Source of the DNA: Gammaproteobacteria bacterium RIFCSPHIGHO2_12_FULL_37_34
Lineage (GTDB): Bacteria > Pseudomonadota > Gammaproteobacteria > DSM-16500
Assembly: GCA_001801495.1 (NCBI GenBank)
Contig: MGXW01000070.1
Span: 1-20,379 of the forward strand
Length of the DNA stretch: 20,379 nt
Reading direction: 5' to 3'
Positions 8,477-14,891 of the stretch are shown one piece after another. A program made the position numbers and the translations under genes. Under the pieces are notes generated by a model that saw only the letters and a list, made by a program, of their open reading frames with translations, was not told where the DNA came from and did no database searches. Numbering within the stretch: the first letter of the stretch is position 1; each line of letters starts with the position of its first letter.

Positions 8477-9299
8477 GTTTGATTACCACAGCACGCCAAC
8501 CTTTAGTATTAACTTGCAATTTAGGATGTTCAACAATTCGTAATACTTGATCATTCACGCGCATATCAATGCCATCACCGGTGACGCCTAATTCTGTTCG
8601 TGATACAAAGGGCGGACTAATCATTTTTTCTTGAAGTAATTTACGATATAAAACCATGCCGCGGAAATCTCGTTTTAAGCGAGCGAGATTTTGCTGAAAA
8701 ATACTGCTTGCTTGCTCAATTCCTTTTTCCCAACCGGTATATACACCAGTCTTCCAAACTTTTTGTTCTTGCTCTGTACGTGGTAATAAGGTTTTATCAG
8801 GTAAGGTGGGTTTAGAAAAATTAAACCATAAATAATCACGCCAAGTAGGCGGGGCGGTAGCAAAGCGTGCTTGCTGAGCAATTTTATACGTTTTATCAGC
8901 TACGCGAATTGTATTAGGATCATCAAGGTTTAGGCTATTATCACCTTCTTCTAGTACAGGAGGAAGCACACCATGGCTTAGTACCATGGCATAAAAATTA
9001 TAAGTGCTATCGAGATATTTCCTATCACGCTCCATGCGGGTATTCATTTGATCCGATGCCCAAGCCAACCCACCTTGTGCGCCAATGCTCATAGCAGAAT
9101 CTTGCAACGATTTAATACGCATTTGGCTGAGCTCGGTTTTTGTAACAGATGAATTATAAGGAGAAACTTTAACATTTTCTAATTGTGTAATATCTGTTGT
9201 ATCTACATTATCAATATTTTTTTGATAGGTACTGCAAGCAGCAAATAGGATGAAAACAAAACCAAAACAAATCCTAGAAAATTGCTTAATTTTTCGCAT
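8469..9299 (-). CDS. dotC: DotC, outer-membrane lipoprotein of the Dot/Icm core complex
   Basis: DotC is an outer-membrane lipoprotein that, with DotD and DotH, forms the outer part of the Dot/Icm core complex and helps DotH reach the outer membrane. I start it at the ATG ending at 9299, giving 276 residues that begin with a basic region, a hydrophobic stretch and a lipobox, LFAAC, with Cys22 as the lipidated residue. The open frame extends upstream to 9371, but that extension lies inside dotD and would bury the signal peptide. The start overlaps the dotD stop by 14 nt and the 3' end overlaps dotB by 8 nt. Conserved DotC-like features include the tract around residues 60-95 (MSIGAQGGLAWASDQMN) and PPTWRDYLW. 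The Legionella protein is about 303 residues. Confidence 0.92.
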   Translation of the reverse strand: MRKIKQFSRICFGFVFILFAACSTYQKNIDNVDTTDITQLENVKVSPYNSSVTKTELSQMRIKSLQDSAMSIGAQGGLAWASDQMNTRMERDRKYLDSTYNFYAMVLSHGVLPPVLEEGDNSLNLDDPNTIRVADKTYKIAQQARFATAPPTWRDYLWFNFSKPTLPDKTLLPRTEQEQKVWKTGVYTGWEKGIEQASSIFQQNLARLKRDFRGMVLYRKLLQEKMISPPFVSRTELGVTGDGIDMRVNDQVLRIVEHPKLQVNTKGWRAVVIKHD

Positions 9300-9756
9300 A
9301 GCGCAACTCGATGACACGACTTTCTGGGAAAACGGTAATCGTGCCACGCCTTCCGCATTGATAACCGACATCTCTTAAAACATCACCAAGCATGGTATTT
9401 TTTGCGTACACGGTTACCAATAATGGAATAGCAGGGGGTGTTCCTAAGACACGCACTCGGTAATTGGCGGCATAAGCAATTTGTTTTACTAAAGGTTCAA
9501 CAGGGCCAGACCAGTCCACCGTTGTTAATCCTGCCATACCGTAGGTGGCAGGGCTTGGAGGTGGTGCTAAGCTAGGAAGCGGATGAGCTGCTTGTGCGGT
9601 TTCAGCGAGATCAACAACAGAACGGCTGACAGAATAAGATGCTTCAGCTAAGGAGGCTTCACTTTTGTTGACATCGAATCCTTTAGGCGGAGCAGAGGAG
9701 GCGCAAGCATATAATAAGCAACACGCAAACATAAGAAGGCTGATTCTATAATTCAT
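9286..9756 (-). CDS. dotD: DotD, outer-membrane lipoprotein of the Dot/Icm core complex
   Basis: DotD (156 residues; about 163 in Legionella) is an outer-membrane lipoprotein needed with DotC for assembly of the DotH outer-membrane ring. Its C-terminal half has the fold of the secretin N0 domain in known structures. The N-terminal signal ends in the lipobox LYAC with Cys18 lipidated. A Pro- and Ala-rich linker (about 55-75) precedes the folded domain (about 80-156, starting near VDWSGPVEPLVKQIA). AGGA lies seven bases before the ATG. It is first in the dotD-dotC-dotB unit and is transcribed away from icmT across an 82 bp gap. Confidence 0.92.
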   Translation of the reverse strand: MNYRISLLMFACCLLYACASSAPPKGFDVNKSEASLAEASYSVSRSVVDLAETAQAAHPLPSLAPPPSPATYGMAGLTTVDWSGPVEPLVKQIAYAANYRVRVLGTPPAIPLLVTVYAKNTMLGDVLRDVGYQCGRRGTITVFPESRVIELRYAKN

Positions 9757-9838
9757 ACATTGATCCTATAGCCAGATGAAAAAACATCCTTTACCATGGT
9801 ATAACGTTAGCTAGAAAATTTGAATAGGTTTATGACGT
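9757..9838. promoter_or_regulatory. Divergent promoter region between dotD and icmT
   Basis: This 82 bp gap must hold the promoters of two divergent Dot/Icm operons, dotDCB and icmTS. It contains a perfect 10 bp palindrome, TACCATGGTA, at 9792-9801, which is a possible operator. For icmT, TATAAC (9800-9805) with TGAAAA (9777-9782) 17 bases upstream is a plausible weak sigma-70 promoter that overlaps the palindrome. I found no clear -10/-35 pair for dotD. A single GTAAA on the minus strand is not enough to call a CpxR site. That the gap contains promoters follows from the arrangement; the exact hexamers are inference. Confidence 0.5.
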
Positions 9839-10081
9839 ATGGCGCACTGGCGTGATTCAGCAAGAAATGTAAGATTGTTTTTTATTGATTTTCGAGCGAC
9901 CTTCCCCTTACTCATTTTGTTTTTGCATATTCGTTTATATACGTTTGTTTTTGCTTTATTAGCTATAGTGTTTTTTACTATTCTTGAACGCTTTGGATTT
10001 ACCCCCATAGTGTTTTCTCGTTGGTTGCGTGCTTATATTGCAGGTCCACGTAAGATTGCTCAACCATGGTGGAAAAACTAA
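9839..10081 (+). CDS. icmT: IcmT, small membrane component of the Dot/Icm system
   Basis: IcmT is a short protein required for Dot/Icm function; in Legionella it is 86 residues and has been linked to pore formation and egress. This 80-residue homologue keeps the N-terminal AHWRDSAR motif (residues 2-9), a hydrophobic stretch of about 20-50, the ERFGF motif near 50-54 and the C-terminal AGPRKIAQPWW motif (about 68-78). No other start is possible because an in-frame TGA lies at 9833-9835. Its stop overlaps the icmS start as TAATG, the usual icmT-icmS coupling. Divergent from dotD. Confidence 0.93.
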   Translation: MAHWRDSARNVRLFFIDFRATFPLLILFLHIRLYTFVFALLAIVFFTILERFGFTPIVFSRWLRAYIAGPRKIAQPWWKN

Positions 10082-10428
10082 TGGCAAATTTCGATATTGC
10101 ACAACTCATGATGAAGGTGGCTCGAGTGAAGAATGCTCAATTTAGTTTAAATGGGCGACCGATGACCATGGAAGAAGTGTTTTCTCCTACTGGATTATTA
10201 CCAGGTATGGCAAGACGTGCCGATCAATTATCCTCCTTATGTTTGGGATATGGCATAGGCGCAACCTTTGAAGAAGCGGAGGGTACGGCATTAGGGGTAA
10301 AGGTTATTTTTGACGATATTACTCCTAATGTGCTCCGCTTACTTTGCTTGATTGATGTCATGAATGAATTAATGAAAGGGACACCGCGTGGAGAAGTGAC
10401 GGCTTTAGATCAGTTAATGTATGATTAA
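10081..10428 (+). CDS. icmS: IcmS, type IV secretion effector chaperone subunit
   Basis: IcmS is a small acidic cytoplasmic protein that pairs with IcmW and, through DotL and LvgA, acts as an adaptor delivering a subset of effectors to the Dot/Icm coupling complex. The 115-residue protein (114 in Legionella) shows the conserved VFSPTGLLPGMARRADQLS region (about 34-52), the LCLGYG motif (54-59), ITPNVLRLLC (about 80-89) and the C-terminal LDQLMYD. I start at the ATG at 10081, overlapping the icmT stop by one base, because this matches the Legionella N-terminus; an in-frame ATG at 10066 would add five residues. icmW, its partner, is not in the window. In Legionella icmR and icmQ follow icmS; here a tRNA gene follows and icmQ lies 4.4 kb away on the other strand. 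Confidence 0.94.
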   Translation: MANFDIAQLMMKVARVKNAQFSLNGRPMTMEEVFSPTGLLPGMARRADQLSSLCLGYGIGATFEEAEGTALGVKVIFDDITPNVLRLLCLIDVMNELMKGTPRGEVTALDQLMYD

Positions 10429-10448
10429 GTATGTTTAAATGAGATGCC

Positions 10449-10532
10449 GCCGGGGTGGTGGAATTGGTAGACACGCAGGTTTCAGATGCCTGTGGGGGAA
10501 ACCCTGTGGAGGTTCGACTCCTCTCCTCGGCA
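10449..10532 (+). tRNA. tRNA-Leu (anticodon CAG)
   Basis: A class II tRNA folds completely. The acceptor stem is GCCGGGG (10449-10455) with CCTCGGC (10525-10531), containing one G-T pair, and A10532 is the discriminator. The anticodon stem is CAGGT/GCCTG around the loop TTCAGAT, with anticodon CAG at 10483-10485. There is a 15-nt variable arm (10493-10507) with a GGG/CCC stem, and the T arm has loop TTCGACT (10513-10519). The D-arm segment GGTGGAATTGGTAGAC is typical of bacterial tRNA-Leu. CCA is not encoded; the next bases are TTA, the reverse complement of the purA stop codon, so the two convergent genes abut with no gap. Confidence 0.95.
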
Positions 10533-11828
10533 TTAATCGTCATAAGGATGCCGCAAGACAATAGTATCCTCTCTGTCGGAACCTGTTGAAATAATATCAA
10601 TTGGAATGCCAGCTAATTTTTCTATATACAAAAGATATTGTTGCGCGTTTTGAGGTAAATCATCAAAATGACGAATATTGGCGGTAGATTCTACCCATCC
10701 AGGCAATTCTTCATATTGTGGTTCACAAGCTTCATAGAGATCACTGTCAAGTGGGGGATCAACGTACTGTTTGTCGTGTAAACGATAACTAGTACAGATT
10801 TTGATAGTAGATAAACCATCGAGTACATCTAATTTAGTGACGCATAAACCAGAAAAGCTATTTAATTGTATGGCGCGTCGAAGTGCGACCATATCCAACC
10901 ATCCACAACGACGTGGCCGACCAGTGACTGATCCGAATTCATTTCCGCGAGTTGATAAATGCTTAGCAACGTCATCTTTTAATTCAGTAGGGAAAGGCCC
11001 TGAACCCACGCGCGTAGTATATGCTTTAGTGATTCCAAGAATATAATGAAGATGCTTGGGTCCGTAGCCACTACCCACGCAAGCAGCACCCGCAACAGTG
11101 TTTGATGAAGTAACAAAAGGATACGTACCATGATCGATATCAAGAAATGTTCCTTGTGCGCCTTCAAACATCATGTGTTTACCTTCATTACGAAATTGTG
11201 TGAGTAAGGCGACAATATCAGCACGCATAGGTTTTAGGCGTGGAACCATCATTAATAATTGTTCGAATAATGGTTGGCATTCAATGAGTGGATGTTGATG
11301 ATAATGTTGCAATACAAAATTGTGATAGCTGAGTACTTCTTCGAGTTTCATACGAAGACGTTTTTCATTAAATAAATCTCCAAAACGTAGCGCGCGTCTT
11401 GCAACTTTATCTTCATAAGCGGGACCTATACCACGGCCAGTTGTTCCAATAGCAGATTTACCTTTTGCTTGTTCACGAGCACGATCTAAAGCAACATGAT
11501 AGGGAAGTAATAGAATACAAGCTTCGCTGATACGCAAGCGTTTAGTGACTTCCATACCACGATTTTCCAGTTCTTCAATTTCTTCTAACAAAGCGGTTGG
11601 TGATAATACTACTCCATTCCCAATCAAGCATTCCGCATGGGGGTGAAGAATGCCGGATGGTATAAGCCGTAATATAGTTTTTTGTCCATTAATCACTAAC
11701 GTATGACCGGCGTTATGCCCTCCTTGAAAACGAATAGCAACACTTGCGCGTTGCATGAGCATATCTACAATTTTGCCTTTTCCCTCATCACCCCATTGGC
11801 TTCCTAATACAACAATGCTTTTACCCAT
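10533..11828 (-). CDS. purA: Adenylosuccinate synthetase
   Basis: PurA joins IMP and aspartate with GTP hydrolysis to form adenylosuccinate, the first committed step to AMP. The 431-residue protein has the family's usual length. The N-terminal phosphate-binding loop GSQWGDEGKGK is at about residues 9-19, HNAGHT at about 38-43, and GTTGRGIGPAYEDK at about 128-141. The GTP-binding TKLD and STGSDREDTI motifs lie near the C-terminus. It is last in a minus-strand run hfq-hflX-yjeT-purA, the order seen in many gammaproteobacteria, and starts 14 nt after the yjeT stop. Its stop codon abuts tRNA-Leu, so no terminator fits between the two. Confidence 0.97.
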   Translation of the reverse strand: MGKSIVVLGSQWGDEGKGKIVDMLMQRASVAIRFQGGHNAGHTLVINGQKTILRLIPSGILHPHAECLIGNGVVLSPTALLEEIEELENRGMEVTKRLRISEACILLLPYHVALDRAREQAKGKSAIGTTGRGIGPAYEDKVARRALRFGDLFNEKRLRMKLEEVLSYHNFVLQHYHQHPLIECQPLFEQLLMMVPRLKPMRADIVALLTQFRNEGKHMMFEGAQGTFLDIDHGTYPFVTSSNTVAGAACVGSGYGPKHLHYILGITKAYTTRVGSGPFPTELKDDVAKHLSTRGNEFGSVTGRPRRCGWLDMVALRRAIQLNSFSGLCVTKLDVLDGLSTIKICTSYRLHDKQYVDPPLDSDLYEACEPQYEELPGWVESTANIRHFDDLPQNAQQYLLYIEKLAGIPIDIISTGSDREDTIVLRHPYDD

Positions 11829-11842
11829 ACTTATTCTCTTTT

Positions 11843-12043
11843 TTAAAACTGATGGACGATAAAAACTATCATTAATCCAATGAGCATACTAGCAAAACCA
11901 ATACTGCGTAATATTCGATCACTCAGAAACATCATTTGTTGCATCACGTGGCGATAAAATGTAGGTGACAAAAAAGGCATGATGCCTTCAAAAACAAATA
12001 ATAATCCTATAGCACTCACAAACATTGACCAATTTATACTCAT
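11843..12043 (-). CDS. YjeT-like small membrane protein (DUF2065)
   Basis: This 66-residue protein has two hydrophobic segments (about 5-26 and 44-64) flanking a short polar stretch. It matches the pattern of the DUF2065 family, which includes E. coli YjeT: an EG.MPF-like motif after the first helix and an ILR..G motif before the second. The family has no established function and usually sits between hflC and purA. Here hflC is missing. The ribosome binding site AGAGGA (on the minus strand, within 12051-12060) is part of a 10 bp direct repeat that brackets a hairpin element just upstream. Confidence 0.8.
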   Translation of the reverse strand: MSINWSMFVSAIGLLFVFEGIMPFLSPTFYRHVMQQMMFLSDRILRSIGFASMLIGLMIVFIVHQF

Positions 12044-12050
12044 TGTTTAT

Positions 12051-12201
12051 TCCTCTTTTGGAGAGTATTCAATGAACTGTATCATCGCCTATGTAGACGA
12101 GGGACGTCGCGGCCACGGATGGTTTTAGCGCCGAGTACAGGGATGTACGTTCCCGAGTCACATAGGCGATGATACAGTTCATTGAATGCTCTCCTCTTTT
12201 G
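12051..12201. repeat. 10 bp direct repeat bracketing hairpin element A (possible target duplication)
   Basis: TCCTCTTTTG occurs at 12051-12060 and again at 12192-12201, immediately at both edges of hairpin element A. The left copy includes the complement of the yjeT ribosome binding site. The arrangement looks like a target-site duplication made on insertion, although the last few arm bases overlap the repeat, so the exact element boundary is uncertain. Chance identity in T-rich DNA is possible. Confidence 0.5.
12060..12194. repeat. Hairpin element, copy A, between hflX and yjeT
   Basis: Two 35-nt arms (12060-12094 and 12160-12194) are complementary at 34 of 35 positions; the exception would be a U-G wobble in plus-strand RNA. 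They enclose a 65-nt core (12095-12159). Inverted, the core and the inner ends of the arms match the copy at 13914-14047 almost base for base (about 60 of 67 positions, one 1-nt gap), for example GAGGGACGTCGCGGCC. The core has its own partial palindromes, such as GTAC...GTAC around AGGGAT. The arms differ between copies, but the differences are mirrored in the opposite arm. No recognised insertion-sequence ends or transposase are present. If transcribed within the hfq-hflX-yjeT-purA message it would form a very stable hairpin. Confidence 0.9.
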
Positions 12202-12215
12202 TGGTAGAACTCATA

Positions 12216-13466
12216 CTACCGAAAAAACTGATCTAACTCTACTTTAGGCAAGCGAATAAGGAGATGATAGTTACCTTCAGGATCAATTTTTTCTGAAATA
12301 ACTGCTTTTTTTGCATATAAATGAGCTCGTAATTTTGCTTGTTTAGGCGCCAAAATAATTCTTTGTTCGACTATATCGGTAGCTAATGTTTCTTTTATAG
12401 CTTCTATTAATTCTTGCATACCTTGATTGTTTTTAGCAGAAATGAATACACGTTTGATACGGTTATTTTCATCTCGAACAATATGTGGTTCTAAATTAGA
12501 AATTAAATCAATTTTGTTGTATACCAAAAAACGAGGGACTTGTTCGGCATGAATGCTTTCGAGCACCTTGTTTACCTGTTCGATATGCGCTTCTCGTTTC
12601 TCATCATTTGCATCTATCACGTGGAGTAATAAATTTGCTTCACTGACTTCTTCAAGTGTGGCATGAAAGGCTTCAATAAGATGATGTGGTAAGTGTTGAA
12701 TAAATCCAACCGTATCAGCGAGAATAATGGTTCCTATTCCAGGGAAAGGAACGCGTCTTAGGGTTGGATCCAAGGTTGCAAACAATTGATTGGCAACAAA
12801 CACTGTTGATCCAGTTAAGCAATTAAATAAAGTAGATTTGCCAGCATTGGTGTAGCCTACTAAGGCTATTGTTGGAATAGTTGCTTTACGTCGTGCGCGT
12901 CTTGCTAATGCACGTTGCTTGCGAATTTGGTTCAGTCGTGCAGAAATAATTTTTATTTTATTGCGAATTAAACGTCTATCTGTTTCTAATTGTGTTTCAC
13001 CGGGACCGCGTAACCCAATTCCACCACGTTGCCTCTCAAGATGTAACCAACCACGAACTAACCGCGTAGCGAGATGTTTTAATTGTGCCAATTCGACTTG
13101 CAATTTTCCTTCAAAACTACGCGCACGCTGTGCGAATATATCTAGAATTAACCCAGTACGATCCAGTACGCGACATGTTAGTAATCGTTCTAAATTGCGT
13201 TCTTGGGCGGGTGTGAGTACATGATTAAAGAGAACCACCCGCACGTGATGAGTAAGCACAAGATCTCGAATTTCTTCAGCTTTACCTGAGCCTATAAAAT
13301 ATTTTGCGTCAGGAACGCGCCGTGTAGTTGTAACCACAGTTTCAATTGTTGCTCCAGCAGAAATAGCAAGTTCACTGAATTCATGTAAATCTTCCTGCAT
13401 TTTACCAGCAGGAAAATGAACATGAACTAATATAACGCGTTCTTTGCTGCGTGAACGATCATTCAA
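12216..13466 (-). CDS. hflX: GTPase HflX, ribosome-associated
   Basis: HflX is a ribosome-binding GTPase that can split stalled 70S ribosomes, notably under heat stress. The 416-residue protein has the N-terminal HflX domain (about 10-190, including GSGKAEEI near 59-66 and the RGGIGLRGPGETQLETD loop near 147-163). The GTPase motifs are G1 GYTNAGKST at 204-212, G2 FATLDPT at 229-235, G3 DTVGF at 251-255 and G4 NKID at 317-320. A short C-terminal domain follows. It lies 35 nt downstream of hfq on the same strand, as is usual. The next genes in E. coli are hflK and hflC; here they are absent, and hairpin element A follows 21 nt after the stop. Confidence 0.96.
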   Translation of the reverse strand: MNDRSRSKERVILVHVHFPAGKMQEDLHEFSELAISAGATIETVVTTTRRVPDAKYFIGSGKAEEIRDLVLTHHVRVVLFNHVLTPAQERNLERLLTCRVLDRTGLILDIFAQRARSFEGKLQVELAQLKHLATRLVRGWLHLERQRGGIGLRGPGETQLETDRRLIRNKIKIISARLNQIRKQRALARRARRKATIPTIALVGYTNAGKSTLFNCLTGSTVFVANQLFATLDPTLRRVPFPGIGTIILADTVGFIQHLPHHLIEAFHATLEEVSEANLLLHVIDANDEKREAHIEQVNKVLESIHAEQVPRFLVYNKIDLISNLEPHIVRDENNRIKRVFISAKNNQGMQELIEAIKETLATDIVEQRIILAPKQAKLRAHLYAKKAVISEKIDPEGNYHLLIRLPKVELDQFFR

Positions 13467-13501
13467 TTGGATTTCCTATACAAAAAAATATTCCAATACC
13501 A

Positions 13502-13810
13502 TTACTCTTGAGGAAACCCTGGCTTGGTATGGTTGCTACTATTTTTGTTGATATTCCCAGCATTATTACTATGATAACCATTATTACCATATTCAAATGC
13601 TGAGGATACATTTCGTGCAGGAACAATTGTTGAAATAGCATGTTTGTATACCATCTGACTGACTGTATTTTTCAACAACACGACAAACTGATCAAACGAT
13701 TCTATTACCCCTTGTAATTTAATACCATTCACAAGATAAATAGATACAGGGATCTTTTCTTTGCGCAAGGAATTCAAGAAAGGATCTTGTAAAGATGGTC
13801 CTTTTGTCAT
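13502..13810 (-). CDS. hfq: RNA chaperone Hfq
   Basis: Hfq is a hexameric Sm-like RNA chaperone that pairs small RNAs with mRNAs. The first 68 residues or so are a complete Sm core: LQDPFLN near 7-13 including the proximal-face Gln8, the Sm1 region NGIKLQGVIESFDQFVVLL (28-46), and the Sm2 motif YKHAIS (55-60) with the uridine-binding Lys-His. The tail (about 69-102) is rich in Asn, Ser and Gly and is of low complexity, like other long Hfq tails. GGAG precedes the ATG by about ten bases. It heads the minus-strand hfq-hflX-yjeT-purA run. miaA, often just upstream in gammaproteobacteria, is not there; hairpin element B is. Confidence 0.97.
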   Translation of the reverse strand: MTKGPSLQDPFLNSLRKEKIPVSIYLVNGIKLQGVIESFDQFVVLLKNTVSQMVYKHAISTIVPARNVSSAFEYGNNGYHSNNAGNINKNSSNHTKPGFPQE

Positions 13811-13913
13811 ATTACTTATTCTCCAATTTAATTAAATTATTGACGAAAACATATGAGCATATCGAATATAGCCTTCTCAAGCAAGGTTGTATTTACTTTT
13901 ATTCGTTCTTTCT

Positions 13914-14047
13914 AAGAGTGTTCATTGAGCTCTGTTGTAGTCTATGCGACTCGGGAACGTACATCCCTGTACTCGGCGCTTTGAACCATCCATGGCCGCG
14001 ACGTCCCTCGTTCACATAGACTACAACAGAGCTCAATGAACACTTTT
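13914..14047. repeat. Hairpin element, copy B, upstream of hfq
   Basis: Arms at 13917-13946 and 14015-14044 pair perfectly over 30 nt; with a G-T pair the stem reaches 13914-14047. They enclose a 68-nt core (13947-14014) that is the reverse complement of the core of copy A at 12060-12194, with only a handful of differences. Over the 26-nt alignable arm (13921-13946 against 12068-12093), 18 positions are identical and 8 differ, and all 8 are compensated in the opposite arm. The flanks show only an imperfect direct repeat (13895-13916 against 14042-14063), so no clear target duplication is seen. The core is open in one minus-strand frame (EGRRGHGWFKAPSTGMYVPE), but copy A carries a stop and a 1-nt shift there, so I do not regard it as coding. 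Apart from this element I see nothing else definite in the 13811-14150 gap. Confidence 0.9.
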
Positions 14048-14152
14048 TTCGTTTTTTCTTCAGAAGCAACATTCTCGCAATAGCAGGTTGGTATTCTCTT
14101 ACAAAGATTTGAGATAACGTGGCTATTATTCTCATACAAAAAATCTGATTAT

Positions 14153-14182
14153 TTGCTACACTTTATAAAGGTATATTATATT
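14153..14182 (+). promoter_or_regulatory. Candidate sigma-70 promoter for the zinc-ribbon gene
   Basis: TTGCTA (14153-14158) and TATATT (14177-14182) are separated by 18 bases, placing a transcript start near 14189. If used, it excludes the TTG at 14181 as a start and favours the GTG at 14211, which has AAAGGG seven bases upstream. The region is AT-rich, so other -10-like hexamers overlap it; this is a weak prediction. Confidence 0.3.
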
Positions 14183-14210
14183 GAGCTCGAATTTTTCAAA
14201 GGGTACGTCA

Positions 14211-14891
14211 GTGAATCCGGCTAATCCACAGTTAACCAAAACCTGCAGTAGTTGTGGGTTGCAAAAACCCCTTTCGGCTTTTTTACAGCTAGCAGGGCTG
14301 CAAGGTGCTTTATACGGCAGCATTTGTTCATCTTGCCGAAAATCAGATAAAGATAAAAAAAGTGTAGAGCCTAACGAAAGCACCACCAGTACATCAGGTG
14401 TGAAAATCGATTCTAAAGCTAAAATTCAAATGGATATTGATAAACGAAAACATCGTCAAGCGGTGGAGGAGCGGTATCATGAGGATAAAGAAAAATCTGA
14501 TAAACGACAATCTCAGCAGGCTTTAAAAGTTGAAAAAGTGATTACCGATGAGAAGAAACATCGCCAAGATTTTTTAAAAAAATCCTCATTTTTGGATAAT
14601 CTGAGTAAGAAAAAACAAGACATGACGGATACTTCCTCTCTTGAAATCAAAGAAGTACAAAAAAAGCAAATTGATATATCAGGTAGCGATACACAGATTC
14701 CCCAAATGAAACATAACAGTGCGGAATTTAATAAAGTGAAAGCATGGTTTGGTTCCGGTTCTCCTATTGTTCAGCAAGCCATGCGCGCATTACAGCACAT
14801 GAAACAAAAAGAAAATACAGACAACAAATCAAGGGAAAACATTGAAAAGCCAATGGAGCCGCCATCTGGTCCACAATCAAAACGAAAGTGA
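14211..14891 (+). CDS. Unknown zinc-ribbon protein with lysine-rich, helical tail
   Basis: I do not recognise this 226-residue protein as a named family. It begins with a small zinc-ribbon-like module: Cys12 and Cys15 (TCSSC), then KPLSAF (19-24), then Cys39 and Cys42 (CSSC). This resembles the CxxC...KPLSxF...CxxC modules found near HNH nucleases and in phage proteins. From about residue 45 it is very rich in Lys, Glu, Asp, Gln and Ser, without hydrophobic segments, and is probably helical or partly disordered. A more ordered patch lies near 175-205 (FNKVKAWFGSGSPIVQQAMR). The end is basic. I chose the GTG at 14211 for its ribosome binding site; a TTG at 14181 would add ten residues. It converges on icmQ, overlapping it by 15 bp. 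Its place beside icmQ makes a Dot/Icm-related role or an effector conceivable, but nothing in the sequence proves it. Confidence 0.65.
   Translation: MNPANPQLTKTCSSCGLQKPLSAFLQLAGLQGALYGSICSSCRKSDKDKKSVEPNESTTSTSGVKIDSKAKIQMDIDKRKHRQAVEERYHEDKEKSDKRQSQQALKVEKVITDEKKHRQDFLKKSSFLDNLSKKKQDMTDTSSLEIKEVQKKQIDISGSDTQIPQMKHNSAEFNKVKAWFGSGSPIVQQAMRALQHMKQKENTDNKSRENIEKPMEPPSGPQSKRK

Noticed and set aside
9300..9371. 24-residue N-terminal extension of DotC
   Set aside because: It lies within dotD and would place the lipoprotein signal peptide internally; the ATG at 9299 gives a correct lipobox.
9789..9795. GTAAA half-site as a CpxR box upstream of dotD
   Set aside because: A second properly spaced GTAAA is missing.
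13899..14139. Minus-strand open frames of 65 and 78 codons running through hairpin element B
   Set aside because: They are read across the palindrome; the equivalent frame in copy A has a stop and a 1-nt shift, there is no ribosome binding site, and conservation lies in the DNA structure rather than the peptide.
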